This document shows positions 38,130 to 47,092 of a stretch of DNA of 64,000 nucleotides, piece by piece. The first letter of the stretch is position 1, and the number at the start of each line of letters is the position of its first letter. The notes below the pieces were generated by a model that was not told the DNA's origin, did not search any database, and worked only from the letters and a program-made list of their open reading frames with translations. Made by a program: the position numbers and the translations under genes. This DNA comes from Sphingobium chungbukense (GTDB lineage Bacteria > Pseudomonadota > Alphaproteobacteria > Sphingomonadales > Sphingomonadaceae): the NCBI RefSeq assembly GCF_001005725.1, contig NZ_LBIC01000004.1, positions 1 to 64,000 of the forward strand, written 5' to 3'.

Positions 38130-38711
38130 ATGATCAAGACCTTGTTGGGCGGCCTGATCGGCGGCGTCGCCATGTATCTCGTCGGGTTCCTCTTCTGGGG
38201 CACGCCGCTCAGCGCGCTGGCCTTTCATCGCGCGGATGCCGGAGCCAGCGGCACGTTGCAGACCGCCATGGCGCAGGCGCTGACGCCTTCGGGAACCGGC
38301 GTCTATATCGTCCCCGATCCGGCGACCGCGCAGGGCACGGTGCTTTACGGCAAGGGGCCTGTCGCGACAGTCTTCTATAATAGCGGCGGCTTTCCGGTGA
38401 CGGATACCGGCGCACTGGTCGGCGGCCTCGTCCTGGCTCTGGCAGTGGGGGTGCTGATCGCCCTGATGCTGCGGTTCGCGGGTGCGGATTTTGGGGGACG
38501 GGCGCGGGTAAGCGTGCTGTTGTCCCTGATTGCGGTGCTATGGCTGCATGTCGGGCAGGCGGTGTTCAACCATGCGCCCTGGGGCTATATCCTCTATCTG
38601 GCGTTCAGCGATTTCTTGGCGCTTGTGGTGGCCGGATTGATCGCAGCGAAGGTGATGGAGGGCAGGAATATTTCCCCTACGGAGCCGGGGAATGAGGAAA
38701 CGCTGCATTAG
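38130..38711 (+). CDS. Membrane protein of unknown function
   Basis: The 193-residue protein has an N-terminal TM helix with glycine zipper ([20 protein letters not shown]), an extracytoplasmic part of about 70 residues with [26 protein letters not shown], and three further TM helices. AGGAGG lies just before ATG 38130. It follows hisE by 87 bp and overlaps the end of the convergent HDAC-family gene by 4 bp. Confidence 0.72.
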   Translation: MIKTLLGGLIGGVAMYLVGFLFWGTPLSALAFHRADAGASGTLQTAMAQALTPSGTGVYIVPDPATAQGTVLYGKGPVATVFYNSGGFPVTDTGALVGGLVLALAVGVLIALMLRFAGADFGGRARVSVLLSLIAVLWLHVGQAVFNHAPWGYILYLAFSDFLALVVAGLIAAKVMEGRNISPTEPGNEETLH

Positions 38712-39622
38712 GCCTGCTCGCCGCGACGGGCCTCCTCCGCCAGGCGGATCATGCAGTCGGCGTGGCGGCGGGCGATCGCCATGCGATCGACGCCATAGCC
38801 TCCACCCATGGTGCTGGCGAGCGGAATGGCCCGGCGCCTGGCGGCGCGCATGACGGCGCGGTCACGGCGGTCCAGCCCGGCATCGGTCAATGAGAGGCGC
38901 CCCAGCCTGTCGTCGGCATGGGGATCGATCCCCGCCTGGTATAATATGAGATCGGGCCGAAAATCGTCCATCGCGCGTGGCAGCACATCCATCAATACCG
39001 CCAGATAATCCTCATCCCCCGTCCCGTCGGGCAATCCGATGTCCAGGGTGGACCGCGCCTTGCGGACCGGGAAATTCTTCTCCGCATGGATCGACAGGGT
39101 AAAGACATCCTCGCGATCGGCCATGAGGGCCGCCGTCCCGTCCCCCTGGTGCACATCGAGGTCCAGGATCAGGATGCGCCGGGCGTCCCCCTCCCCGATC
39201 AGGCGGTTGGCCGCGATGGCGAGGTCGTTGAACACGCAATAGCCGGCCCCGCTGTCATGCAGCGCATGATGGCTGCCGCCGGCCGCGTTGGCCGCATAGC
39301 CATGGACCATCGCCAGCCGCGCCGCGGCCCAGGTGCCGCCGGGCGAAAGCAAGGAACGCCGCATCACCCGATCGGTCACGGCAAAGCCGATGCGGCGTTC
39401 CTTTTCGCGCGGCACGCTCAATGTCGCGACCTGCTCGACATAGGCGGGATCGTGCACCGCCTCGATCCAGTAGCGGGGCATGGGATGGGGTTCATGCACG
39501 GTAAAGGGCGCGCCTGTCATGGCGAGGGCGTCCATCACCAGCCCATATTTGTCGAAGCGAAAGGAACCGTCCCCTGTTGCCGGAGAAACATAAGCCGGAT
39601 GGTGAACGACGTGCAGCATCAT
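38708..39622 (-). CDS. Histone-deacetylase-superfamily amidohydrolase
   Basis: The 304-residue zinc amidohydrolase has the HDAC fold: [19 protein letters not shown] (tandem active-site histidines, about residue 115), [11 protein letters not shown] (zinc ligands, about 155), [14 protein letters not shown] (third zinc ligand, about 225) and GGGYG near the end. Bacterial relatives deacetylate acetyl-polyamines, acetoin-related compounds or acetyl-lysine; the substrate here is unknown. Start is one of two adjacent ATG codons (39622 or 39619). Only 55 bp separate it from the divergent L,D-transpeptidase. Confidence 0.9.
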   Translation of the reverse strand: MMLHVVHHPAYVSPATGDGSFRFDKYGLVMDALAMTGAPFTVHEPHPMPRYWIEAVHDPAYVEQVATLSVPREKERRIGFAVTDRVMRRSLLSPGGTWAAARLAMVHGYAANAAGGSHHALHDSGAGYCVFNDLAIAANRLIGEGDARRILILDLDVHQGDGTAALMADREDVFTLSIHAEKNFPVRKARSTLDIGLPDGTGDEDYLAVLMDVLPRAMDDFRPDLILYQAGIDPHADDRLGRLSLTDAGLDRRDRAVMRAARRRAIPLASTMGGGYGVDRMAIARRHADCMIRLAEEARRGEQA

Positions 39623-39677
39623 CTTTTCCGCTATCTTCGAGTTTGAACGATGCGGGCTTTGCGCTATCTGGTCCAGC

Positions 39678-41147
39678 ATGAAGCGTCCCGATTTGATCCG
39701 TTTTTCCGTTCTTTCCCTGCTTGGCGCAATGGCGGCGCCGTCGCTGGCGCAGCCGCCGGCGGTCGCCCCCACGCAACCGCAGGCCCCATCCGCGCCCCAG
39801 CCGCAGGTGATATTGCCGCCGTCCATCGTCACGCCGCCGCCGCCTATTCCGCTGCCCCAGCCGTCCGCCGCGCAGGAACGCTGGCTTAACGACTGGCTGA
39901 AGGGCGGCACGCAGCAGGGGCTGATGGCGCGCAGCAAGGTGACCGGCGACCTGAAAGGCGACGCCCTGTTGTCGGCCGCGCTGGACCGGGCGCGTGCGCT
40001 CAGCACCGGGCGCGTCGACACGGCGGACTTCCTGGAGATCTGGGCGCTGCGTCCCGCGCCCTTCGACCCGCGCCCAGGCCTCGCCAAGGCACTGAGCGAG
40101 GATCGGTTGCCGCAATGGGCGCTCAACCTGACGCCGCCCTATTCGGGCTATGACGGACTGCGCAAGGGCCTCGCCAACTACGAGCGGATTCGCGACGCGG
40201 GCGGCTGGCCCATGCTGACCGCGCAATCCGCGCCCGATGTGGTGCGGGCGCGCATCGCCATCGAGGACAGGAGCGTGACGCCCGGCGAAAAGCTGATCGA
40301 CGTGTTGCAGCGGGCGCAGCGGCGCTACGGCCTCAATCCCACCGGCCTGCTCGACGCCCGGACGCTCAAGGAACTGAACGTGCCGGTCGACGACCGTATC
40401 GCCGCGATCATGGCGAATATGGAACGCTGGCGCTGGATGCCGCGCGAATTGCCGGTCAATCGCGTACAGGTGAACATCGCCGCCGCCGTGCTGACGGTGT
40501 TCGAGGGCGACGAGCCGGTGACGTCGATGCGCGCCGTGACGGGCGCGCCGGACAATGCGACGCCGATGCTGTCGTCCAGCATCCATTCGATCGTCGTCAA
40601 TCCGCCGTGGAATGTCCCCGCCTCCATCGCCAAGCGCGAATTGTGGCCCAAGGGGCGGGCAACGCTGATCCGGCAGGGCTACAAGATCGTCGGCACACCC
40701 GAAACCGGCGAGCGGATCGTGCAGCCGGCGGGGCCGAACAGCGCGTTGGGCCGGTTGAAGTTCGACTTCAACAATCCCTTCGCCGTCTATCTGCACGACA
40801 CGCCGTCGCGGGCGAAATTCTCCAGCTATGACCGGCTGGCAAGCCATGGCTGCATCCGCCTGGAGAAACCGGTGCCGCTGGCCGAGCTGATGGTGGCAAG
40901 CGATCCCGCCCTGGCCGGGCAGATCCAGTCGCTGATCGATACGGGCAAGACGCAACGCGTCTCGCTGCCCAAGCAGGTCGCCGTCTATCTGCTCTACTGG
41001 ACCGCCTTTGCCAGCAACAACGGCACGATGAGCTTCCGTTCCGATCCCTATGGCTGGGACAAGCTGCTCGCCGCCAAGATCGAGGCGTCGAGCCGCCGTG
41101 CCGATCCCACTGCCGCCCCAGCCGCCACCATCGCATCCAAGGACTGA
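39678..41147 (+). CDS. L,D-transpeptidase, YcbB/LdtD type
   Basis: This 489-residue periplasmic enzyme makes 3-3 cross-links in peptidoglycan. A signal peptide ends at SLAQ (about residue 24), a proline/glutamine-rich linker follows, then a peptidoglycan-binding region ([26 protein letters not shown] type, about residues 205-235) and the YkuD catalytic domain. The catalytic cysteine is in [13 protein letters not shown] near residue 393. The size and the split domain order match LdtD of E. coli. A lipoprotein gene and a second L,D-transpeptidase follow. Confidence 0.9.
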   Translation: MKRPDLIRFSVLSLLGAMAAPSLAQPPAVAPTQPQAPSAPQPQVILPPSIVTPPPPIPLPQPSAAQERWLNDWLKGGTQQGLMARSKVTGDLKGDALLSAALDRARALSTGRVDTADFLEIWALRPAPFDPRPGLAKALSEDRLPQWALNLTPPYSGYDGLRKGLANYERIRDAGGWPMLTAQSAPDVVRARIAIEDRSVTPGEKLIDVLQRAQRRYGLNPTGLLDARTLKELNVPVDDRIAAIMANMERWRWMPRELPVNRVQVNIAAAVLTVFEGDEPVTSMRAVTGAPDNATPMLSSSIHSIVVNPPWNVPASIAKRELWPKGRATLIRQGYKIVGTPETGERIVQPAGPNSALGRLKFDFNNPFAVYLHDTPSRAKFSSYDRLASHGCIRLEKPVPLAELMVASDPALAGQIQSLIDTGKTQRVSLPKQVAVYLLYWTAFASNNGTMSFRSDPYGWDKLLAAKIEASSRRADPTAAPAATIASKD

Positions 41148-41153
41148 TCTTTC

Positions 41154-41450
41154 ATGCGCAAATTCGCCCTTATCGCCCTCGCCGGGACGCTTGCCCTCGC
41201 CGCCTGCGGCAAGAAGGAGGAGGAAGCGCCCACCAACAATCTGGTGGAGCCGCCGGTCGAGAATGTGATCGTGAACGAGCCGGAAGAAGCGCCCGCACCG
41301 GAGCCGGGCAACAACGCCGCCGCGCTCCAGCCAGCCGCGCCACCCAGCATTTCCGAGCAGCAGCAGATCGAGGATGATGCCGCGGCGACCGGCATGACGT
41401 CCCGCCTCAGCCGGGACGAGCCGGGCGAATCGTCGAACTCGACGCAGTAA
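41154..41450 (+). CDS. Small lipoprotein, proline/glutamate-rich
   Basis: The 98-residue protein has a textbook lipoprotein signal (LALAAC, Cys18) followed by KKEEEAP and a disordered Pro/Glu/Asn/Ala-rich chain. It starts six bases after the L,D-transpeptidase stop, so the two are probably translated from one mRNA. A scaffold or regulatory role in the envelope is possible; nothing in the sequence proves it. Confidence 0.75.
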   Translation: MRKFALIALAGTLALAACGKKEEEAPTNNLVEPPVENVIVNEPEEAPAPEPGNNAAALQPAAPPSISEQQQIEDDAAATGMTSRLSRDEPGESSNSTQ

Positions 41451-41541
41451 GCCATGCCCACGCCCTGCCCCGGAAACCGGGCGGCAGGGCGGCTTTTCCG
41501 CCAGGCGCCGGACGAATGGACAGGGCCCCTTCTCCCTGCCC

Positions 41542-41570
41542 TTGGAGCCTGCGCACGCATTTGCTATATA
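41542..41570 (+). promoter_or_regulatory. Sigma-70 type promoter, possibly giving a leaderless mRNA
   Basis: TTGGAG (41542-41547) and TATATA (41565-41570) are separated by 17 bases. The predicted start point falls at about 41577, the first base of the ATG of the next gene. No ribosome binding site lies between the -10 element and the ATG. Confidence 0.5.
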
Positions 41571-41576
41571 GGGTTC

Positions 41577-42257
41577 ATGGATCGTCGTAGTTTTACCAAG
41601 CTCGCTTTGAGCGGGTTGGCCTTTTCCTTCGTTGCCGACAGCGCCGGGCGCGCCGCTTCGCTTGGCGAAACGCTGCCCACATCTCCCGCACCGGCAACGC
41701 CGCGCTCCGTCCCGGACGGGCCGCTGGCAACCCAGCCTTACGCGAAGTTGCTGGAGCGGGCGAAGGCCGCGCTCGATCAGCATGGACATATGTTCGAACT
41801 GCGCGATCGTGTCGCGCTGGCCGATTTCAATGCGCCCTCACGGGAATTACGCTTTCATGTCGTCGACCTGATCGGCGGACAGGCCAGTTCCTATCTGGTG
41901 GCCCATGGCCGAGGATCGGACCCGGGGCATTCGGGATGGCTCCAGAGCTTTTCCAACGAACCCAATTCGCTGGCAAGCTGTTCAGGCGCCTTCAAGACGG
42001 GCGAAATCTATGAGGGCCAGCATGGCCGCGCCATCCGGCTGATGGGGCTCGACCCGCAGAACAACAACGCGGAAATGCGGGCCATCGTCGTACATGGCGC
42101 CGACTATGTGAGCGAAGACCATATCGCGACCTGGGGCAAGATCGGACGCAGCGAGGGTTGTTTCGCGCTCGCCCGCCATATGCTGCCTCAGTTCATCGGC
42201 CTCATTGGGCCGGGACGGATGCTATACGCCGACAAGATCATCGGCGCGCCAGCCTGA
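41577..42257 (+). CDS. L,D-transpeptidase-fold protein of the second YkuD family (murein transpeptidase catalytic domain family)
   Basis: The 226-residue protein starts MDRRSFTKLALSGLAFSF, a Tat-like or Sec signal, and has the conserved pattern of the PF13645-type family: FHVVDLIGGQASSYLVAHGRGSD, NEPNS...SGAFKTGE, VHGADYV, and GKIGRSEGCFAL, whose cysteine (about 194) is the likely nucleophile. It differs from the classic YkuD enzyme two genes upstream. The predicted promoter implies a leaderless start; the longer frame from 41454 lacks support. Confidence 0.82.
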   Translation: MDRRSFTKLALSGLAFSFVADSAGRAASLGETLPTSPAPATPRSVPDGPLATQPYAKLLERAKAALDQHGHMFELRDRVALADFNAPSRELRFHVVDLIGGQASSYLVAHGRGSDPGHSGWLQSFSNEPNSLASCSGAFKTGEIYEGQHGRAIRLMGLDPQNNNAEMRAIVVHGADYVSEDHIATWGKIGRSEGCFALARHMLPQFIGLIGPGRMLYADKIIGAPA

Positions 42258-42265
42258 AGGGCGGC

Positions 42266-42287
42266 CCCGGTCGCACCATCGACCGGG
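42266..42287. terminator. Hairpin between convergent genes
   Basis: CCCGGTCG and CGACCGGG form an 8-bp perfect stem with a 6-base loop, nine bases after the L,D-transpeptidase stop. There is no T-tract, so it may only slow polymerase or stabilise mRNA ends. Confidence 0.4.
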
Positions 42288-42336
42288 ACGGATGCCCCGG
42301 CCGCATAGCTCGAAGGTCGCATAGCCCGAACGGAAA

Positions 42337-43056
42337 TCAGCCCGCCTTGGCGCCTGTCATCGCTTCCACCGAAGGCTTGTTCGTCGCGTCGATCGTGCCG
42401 TCGCTGAGCATCGCCTTGCCCATGCTGAGAGCTTCGTTGGTGAGCGCGGGGTCATTGGCGGTCTGGCTGGTGCCGATCAGGGCGGAGAGCAGGATATTCC
42501 GGCTCACCGCGTCCGTGCCGTTTTCCGACACCGACTTCCGGGCCAGGGTCAGCGCCTCCTTGTAGAGCGGATCGGCGCCGGTCTTGTCCTGCGTCGCCAG
42601 CTTCTGATTGCCCATCTGGACCAATATGCCCGCGAAGATATTGCGGCTGGCGGCATCGGCGGGTTTCGCCTCCACCAGCTTGCGCCAATGCGGCGCGGCC
42701 TCACCATAGAGGGCGATCACCCTGTCCATCCTGCCGAGCGCACCCTGCGCGGCCGCATCGGCATAAAGCGCATTGGCAAGGAAGTTCACATTCTCGATCT
42801 TGCCGGGATCAACCTCCACCGCCGTGCGGATGGCGGGGAGCGCGGCGTCATATTTGGCGGCGGCGGTGCCGTTGTCGCCCGCCTGCTGGGCCGTCTGGCC
42901 CGCGGTGAAGTCCGTCACGGCCTGGTTGAACGCCGCGATCTGTTCGGAGGTCATCTGGCCGGCGGCGGGAGCGGCGGCCTGCTGGGCAAGGGCCGGGGCG
43001 GAAAATGCCAGCGGACCGGAAAGGGTCAACAGCGCGGCAACGAAGGAACGGGGCAT
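42337..43056 (-). CDS. Secreted TPR-like protein
   Basis: The 239-residue protein has a signal peptide ending at ALAQQ (about residue 25). It then has helical repeats with the alternating small/large pattern of tetratricopeptide repeats (AAAKYDAALPAIRTAV, NVNFLANALYADAAAQGALGRMDRVIALYGEAAPHW, GADPLYKEALTLARKSV). It probably mediates periplasmic protein contacts. ATG 43056 is used, though TTG 43059 is closer to AAGGAGG. It is 103 bp downstream of the ATP12 chaperone gene on the same strand. Confidence 0.7.
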   Translation of the reverse strand: MPRSFVAALLTLSGPLAFSAPALAQQAAAPAAGQMTSEQIAAFNQAVTDFTAGQTAQQAGDNGTAAAKYDAALPAIRTAVEVDPGKIENVNFLANALYADAAAQGALGRMDRVIALYGEAAPHWRKLVEAKPADAASRNIFAGILVQMGNQKLATQDKTGADPLYKEALTLARKSVSENGTDAVSRNILLSALIGTSQTANDPALTNEALSMGKAMLSDGTIDATNKPSVEAMTGAKAG

Positions 43057-43159
43057 CAAGGTCAGGGCCTCCTTGGAGAGTCATCCATATGGGACGCGAG
43101 GCGCCTCCCCGCGCCTCACCCTGACAATTGACCAGAGATGCGCCGCCGATCCCAGCCGA

Positions 43160-43855
43160 TCAGGCACGGGTCAGCGCGCAAAAGGCTCGCGCCATGGCAA
43201 ATTCGTTTCTGCGCTGCGCCGAACGGGCGGCGGCTTCGGCATCCTCGCCCCATTGTTCGACTTCCCATGCCTCGTCGATTTCGGCCGCCGTCCACACAAG
43301 GTCGGCGTCATGCCCGCCCTCGACAATGGCAAGGCCGCAGACGAGCGAGCCGGAAAGCGTGACCAGCGTCGATAGTCCCGCCAGGGTGAAGGGATCAAGC
43401 GCAGCCACCGCCGATGCCAAGCGGTCCAGCGTATCGCCCGGCTGATCGACGGGAATGATGCCCTGCGTCACGGCGAAGGTCACGTCATAGCGACGGCGCG
43501 CCCAGTCGAGCAGCGGGTCCCAGGCTGCGGCCTCCCGATCGATGAGTTCGCCCGGTCCCTCGGCGCGGTAGCAAAGCAGGTCGCTGGTCCCATAGCGGGC
43601 GATGCCGTCGGCAAAACTCTCCCGATTGGGCGCGATCTGGTCGATGGCGCCATTGGCGAGGCCGGTGAAGGGCATGGAGCGCGGGTCGATCGTTTCGCCT
43701 TGAGCGCGCCATTCCTCGGCAATGGCCTCGGCCAGCGCGGCATTGGGCAAGGCCAGAGGCGCGCGGGCGGGCGTGCGGACGGGCCGGTCGTCAAGCCGGA
43801 TTTCGAAGCCGTTTTCGCCGGAAACGACGCTCACATCCTTGTAGAAGCGTTTCAT
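43160..43855 (-). CDS. ATP12-family F1-ATPase assembly chaperone
   Basis: ATP12 binds the F1 alpha subunit during ATP synthase assembly; the family occurs in mitochondria and alphaproteobacteria. The 231-residue protein shows MKRFYKDVSV, IRLDDRPVRTPARAPLALP, AEEWRAQGETIDPRSMPFTGLANGAID and DLLCYRAEGP, with LSGSLVCGLAI near the C-terminus. It starts within the stop codon of the small two-TM protein (ATGA overlap) and ends the five-gene minus-strand cluster. Confidence 0.92.
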   Translation of the reverse strand: MKRFYKDVSVVSGENGFEIRLDDRPVRTPARAPLALPNAALAEAIAEEWRAQGETIDPRSMPFTGLANGAIDQIAPNRESFADGIARYGTSDLLCYRAEGPGELIDREAAAWDPLLDWARRRYDVTFAVTQGIIPVDQPGDTLDRLASAVAALDPFTLAGLSTLVTLSGSLVCGLAIVEGGHDADLVWTAAEIDEAWEVEQWGEDAEAAARSAQRRNEFAMARAFCALTRA

Positions 43856-44109
43856 GATTGCGGGGGCCTTCGAAACAGCGCCAACAGCAGGCGGGGCACG
43901 ATGACGAACTGGAACAGGCCGACGACAACGAAGATCGCGCCCATCGCCTTCGCCTTGTTGCCCTGCACCCAATGAAAGCGCTGCATCAATATGAGGAAAC
44001 CGAACATCACCAGCAGCGCGCCCGACAGGCGGAACAGGCCCAGCGCGAAGAAGCGCTGACGGGCGACCTTTTCAGGGTCGACAGGCGGGATCGGGGGCAA
44101 GTCGGTCAT
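43852..44109 (-). CDS. Small two-TM membrane protein
   Basis: The 85-residue protein has a proline-rich cytoplasmic N-terminus (MTDLPPIPPVDPEKVARQRFFAL) and two hydrophobic helices at about residues 26-44 and 54-78. It overlaps both neighbours by 4 bp, so translation is probably coupled to the HAD phosphatase before it and the ATP12 chaperone after it. The conserved placement suggests a link to membrane-complex assembly, but this is unproven. Confidence 0.7.
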   Translation of the reverse strand: MTDLPPIPPVDPEKVARQRFFALGLFRLSGALLVMFGFLILMQRFHWVQGNKAKAMGAIFVVVGLFQFVIVPRLLLALFRRPPQS

Positions 44110-44765
44110 CTGGCGCGGATATGGCCGTGCAATTCCGCGCTGTCCATCGCGACGCTATGGGCACCCGCCGCGATCAGATCCTGTGGCGTATGATAACCCC
44201 AGCCCACACCCAGCGCACGCGTGCCTGCGGTCAGCGCCATGTCGATGTCGAAGCTGGTGTCGCCGATCATCACCGTGGTTTCCGGTGCCGCGCCCGCTTC
44301 GGCCATGGCAGTCAGCAGCATCGAGGGATGCGGCTTGGACGGGTGGCGATCGGCGGTCTGAAGCGTCACGAAATGGGCGTGGATGCCGTGATGGGTGAGG
44401 CAGAGCTGAAGGCCACGGTCGGACTTGCCGGTGGCGACGCCCAGCAGCCAGCCATCGGCATCCAGTTCGCGGATCAGATCGGCAATGCCGGGATAGAGCG
44501 GCTCCGACACGGCATTCTCCCGGCGCAATTGCTGGAAGGCGAGCTTGTAGCTTTCGGAAAGATGGCCGTGATAGGCTGCGTCCGCATCCGGCAGCAGCCG
44601 CGCCATGGCAAGCGGCAGCGACAGGCCGACCACGGACAGGATCGTCGCCCGGTCCGGCGCGACCAGCTTTTCGCCTTCAAAGGCTCGGATCATGGCCGTG
44701 CAGATGCTATGCTGGCTGTCGACCAGCGTGCCATCGCAATCGAACACGGCGAGACGGTTGGTCAT
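44106..44765 (-). CDS. HAD-superfamily phosphatase (phosphoglycolate phosphatase-like)
   Basis: The 219-residue hydrolase has the HAD motifs: FDCDGTLVDS (nucleophile Asp9 and Asp11), GVATGKSDRG (motif II Thr), KPHPSMLL (motif III Lys) and IGDTSFDIDMA (motif IV). The helical cap between residues 15 and 85 is of the phosphoglycolate phosphatase/beta-phosphoglucomutase type. The substrate is not determinable from sequence. It overlaps both neighbours by 4 bp. Confidence 0.88.
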   Translation of the reverse strand: MTNRLAVFDCDGTLVDSQHSICTAMIRAFEGEKLVAPDRATILSVVGLSLPLAMARLLPDADAAYHGHLSESYKLAFQQLRRENAVSEPLYPGIADLIRELDADGWLLGVATGKSDRGLQLCLTHHGIHAHFVTLQTADRHPSKPHPSMLLTAMAEAGAAPETTVMIGDTSFDIDMALTAGTRALGVGWGYHTPQDLIAAGAHSVAMDSAELHGHIRAR

Positions 44766-46096
44766 TTCCTGCGCGGAGCTCCTCCGGACTTGGGGCCGCC
44801 GCTCTTGGCGCCGCCCGACGCGCCGCGCGCGCGGCGCTCGCCCTTGCGACCCTTGCGGATTTGCTTGGCATGGGCCTTCGCCACCTTCTTCTCATCCTCG
44901 CGGGTGGGCTTGCGCGCGATTTCCTCATCCAGCGGCAGGTCGCCGGCATGGAGGTCGAAACCCAGCGAAACGAGGCTGGCCGCGAAATGTTCGGGCAGTT
45001 CCGCCCGCACGTCGACGCGATCGCCGTCGGGATGGTCCACCCGGATGCGCCGGGCATGAAGATGCATCTTGCGGCTGATCGTGCCGGAGAGGAACGCTTC
45101 CTTCCCGCCATATTTGCCGTCGCCGACGATGGGATGGCCGATCGCCGCCATATGGACGCGAAGCTGATGGGTGCGGCCGGTATAGGGTTGCAGCTCGACC
45201 CAGGCGGCGCGGTTGCCGGCGCGTTCGATCACGCGGTAGCGCGAACGGGCGGGCAGCCCCTCCTCCTCATCCACATGCATCTTCTCGCCGCCGGTGCCGG
45301 GCTGCTTGGCGATGGGCAGTTCGATCATGCCGTCCTCGATCGAGGGGACGCCCATGACGATCGCCCAATAGACTTTCCGGGCCGTGCGGCTGGAAAAGGC
45401 CTTGGCGAAATGAGCCGCGGAGCGCGCGGTGCGGGCGATCAGCAGCGCGCCGGACGTATCCTTGTCGAGCCGGTGGACCAGCTTGGGGCGCTGGTCGAGT
45501 TCGAACTCCAGCGCGTCGAGCAGGCCGTCGACATGATCGTCGGTCTTGGTGCCGCCCTGGGTCGCCAGACCCGGTGGCTTGTTGATCACGATCGCCTGCG
45601 CGTCGCGGTGGATGACCAGGCTTTGCGCGAAGGCGATCTGATCATCGGTCAATTGCGGGCGAACGCGCCGGGGCTTCGCGATTTCGGCGGCCTTTGGCTC
45701 GGCGGGGGGGACACGGATGGTCTGCCCTTCCGCGACGCGATCTCCGGGAGCTGCGCGGGCGCCGTCGACGCGGAGCTGCCCGGTGCGCGCCCAGCGCGAG
45801 ACGACGTTGAAACCGACGTCCGGCAGATGCCTCTGGAACCAGCGGTCGAGGCGGATGCCGTCATCGTCCGCGCCGACGCGGAACTGGCGGACGTCGAGCG
45901 AGACACCCTTGGCCGGGGAAGCCTTGACTGGTGCAGACTTTGCCGCCGCCACCTTGGGCGCGGGATTGGGCGCGGGTCGGGGCGCGTCAGGCTTACGGGC
46001 ACGCGCAGCCTTCACGGCACCGCGCGCGCGCCCCTGCGGCGCGGCGCCGGGCTTGCGGGGGCCGCCGCGCGATGGGCCGGATGATTTCCCCTTCAT
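44762..46096 (-). CDS. RluA-family 23S rRNA pseudouridine synthase (RluC/RluD-like)
   Basis: The enzyme isomerises uridines in 23S rRNA. The 444 residues include an S4 RNA-binding domain (GIRLDRWFQRHLPDVGFNVVSRWARTGQLRVDG, residues 79-111) and the catalytic motif HRLDKDTSGALLIAR with Asp near 213. The ends are unusual: about 65 residues of Arg/Lys/Ala/Pro at the N-terminus and about 45 basic residues at the C-terminus, both probably disordered and RNA-binding. It follows crcB and overlaps the HAD gene by 4 bp. Confidence 0.92.
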   Translation of the reverse strand: MKGKSSGPSRGGPRKPGAAPQGRARGAVKAARARKPDAPRPAPNPAPKVAAAKSAPVKASPAKGVSLDVRQFRVGADDDGIRLDRWFQRHLPDVGFNVVSRWARTGQLRVDGARAAPGDRVAEGQTIRVPPAEPKAAEIAKPRRVRPQLTDDQIAFAQSLVIHRDAQAIVINKPPGLATQGGTKTDDHVDGLLDALEFELDQRPKLVHRLDKDTSGALLIARTARSAAHFAKAFSSRTARKVYWAIVMGVPSIEDGMIELPIAKQPGTGGEKMHVDEEEGLPARSRYRVIERAGNRAAWVELQPYTGRTHQLRVHMAAIGHPIVGDGKYGGKEAFLSGTISRKMHLHARRIRVDHPDGDRVDVRAELPEHFAASLVSLGFDLHAGDLPLDEEIARKPTREDEKKVAKAHAKQIRKGRKGERRARGASGGAKSGGPKSGGAPRRK

Positions 46097-46476
46097 GCGA
46101 CGCTCCTCATCACGGCAAGGCCGCCGGCCAGCGCGCCGACGGCGCCGATGACGGAGAAGGCGGCATAGGCCAGTGCCATGCCCAACTGACCACGCTCGAT
46201 CATCAGCACCGTTTCCAGGCTGAAGGAAGAGAAGGTGGTGAAGCCGCCCAATATGCCCACGGCGAACAAAAGGCGGATCGGTTCACCGGGTCCGGTATTG
46301 AAGCGCGCCAGGAAGCCCGCGAGCAGGCCCATGGCGAAACCGCCGAATATATTGGCCGCAAAGGTGCCCCAGGGCCACAAGGCGCCGGGCAATAACTGGC
46401 CTGCGAGACGCCCGAGCAGATAGCGCAACGCCGATCCGACGGCGCCCCCTGCCATGACGAGAAGGATATTGATCAT
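46093..46476 (-). CDS. crcB: Fluoride ion channel CrcB/Fluc
   Basis: CrcB is a dual-topology channel that expels fluoride. The 127-residue protein has four TM helices, GGAVGSALRYLLG at the start, and the hallmark GGFTTFSSFSLE (about residues 76-87) with the phenylalanines that line the pore. It opens the minus-strand cluster, overlapping the pseudouridine synthase gene. No fluoride riboswitch pattern is evident upstream, where a REP-like palindrome lies. Confidence 0.94.
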   Translation of the reverse strand: MINILLVMAGGAVGSALRYLLGRLAGQLLPGALWPWGTFAANIFGGFAMGLLAGFLARFNTGPGEPIRLLFAVGILGGFTTFSSFSLETVLMIERGQLGMALAYAAFSVIGAVGALAGGLAVMRSVA

Positions 46477-46583
46477 GCCGCCCGCCCTAGCATTTTTGCC
46501 GGGATTGGGAAGCGATCATTGGCAAACGGGTGGCGAGAGCGGTGGGTAGCGGTGATGGCCAGAGATTGCCTTTCGCGTTGCCA

Positions 46584-46670
46584 CGGGCTTGATCCGCGAC
46601 CGCGCGGCCCTGGGTCGGCGCGGGGTGCAAAAGGAAGCGCGCGCCCCGGATCAAGTCCGGAATGACGAAT
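46584..46670. repeat. Long REP-like inverted repeat
   Basis: GGGCTTGATCCG (46584-46595) and CGGATCAAGTCC (46647-46658) are imperfect inverted arms separated by a GC-rich 51-bp centre, with GGAATGACGAAT at the right edge. This is the composite (paired) form of the 'CGTCATCCCGGACTTGATCCGGG' intergenic repeat of alphaproteobacteria. It fills most of the 264-bp gap between crcB and the PepSY-like gene. Confidence 0.6.
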
Positions 46671-46740
46671 GGGAACGGCGGGAAACCATCCTTCATCGCC
46701 ATTCACCACCTGTTCAATGCTGCGCGGCTATGCCAAGGTC

Positions 46741-47055
46741 ATGCGAATGATGTGGTTCAGACTGATAGCAGGGCTGGGAGCCATGGCGGCGCTTTTCGCC
46801 GCAAATCCCGCTGCTTATGCCGGCAGCCAGCGCGACGAGCAGGATGCCGCGCGCCGCGCGATGCTGGACGGGCAGGTCATGCCCTTTTCCGTCATCAAGC
46901 GTCGGGTCGATGCCGCCATGGGCGGCGCAACCTATCTGGGCAGCGAATTCAACCCCTCCTCCAACCGCTACCGCCTGAAATATGTGAAGGACGGCAAGGT
47001 GGTATGGGTTGATGCGGACGGTCGCACAGGCGATATAATCGGCTGGGCGCGCTGA
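46741..47055 (+). CDS. Secreted PepSY-like small protein
   Basis: The 104-residue protein has a signal peptide ending near AYAG (residue 26). The rest (VMPFSVIKRRVDAAMGGATYLGSEFNPSSNRYRLKYVKDGKVVWVDADGRTGDIIGW) follows the PepSY pattern of a helix plus beta-sheet ending in D.xTG.I. It is 37 bp upstream of a response-regulator/kinase pair, an arrangement in which PepSY proteins often tune or report on the kinase. Start uncertain among ATG 46741, 46747 and 46750. Confidence 0.75.
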   Translation: MRMMWFRLIAGLGAMAALFAANPAAYAGSQRDEQDAARRAMLDGQVMPFSVIKRRVDAAMGGATYLGSEFNPSSNRYRLKYVKDGKVVWVDADGRTGDIIGWAR

Positions 47056-47092
47056 GGGCGCGCTTCCGGCATAACAAGAGAAACGGGGCCAT

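Noticed and set aside
46477..46583. A fluoride riboswitch upstream of crcB
   Set aside because: No fluoride-aptamer pattern is visible; the region is short and then occupied by REP-like sequence.
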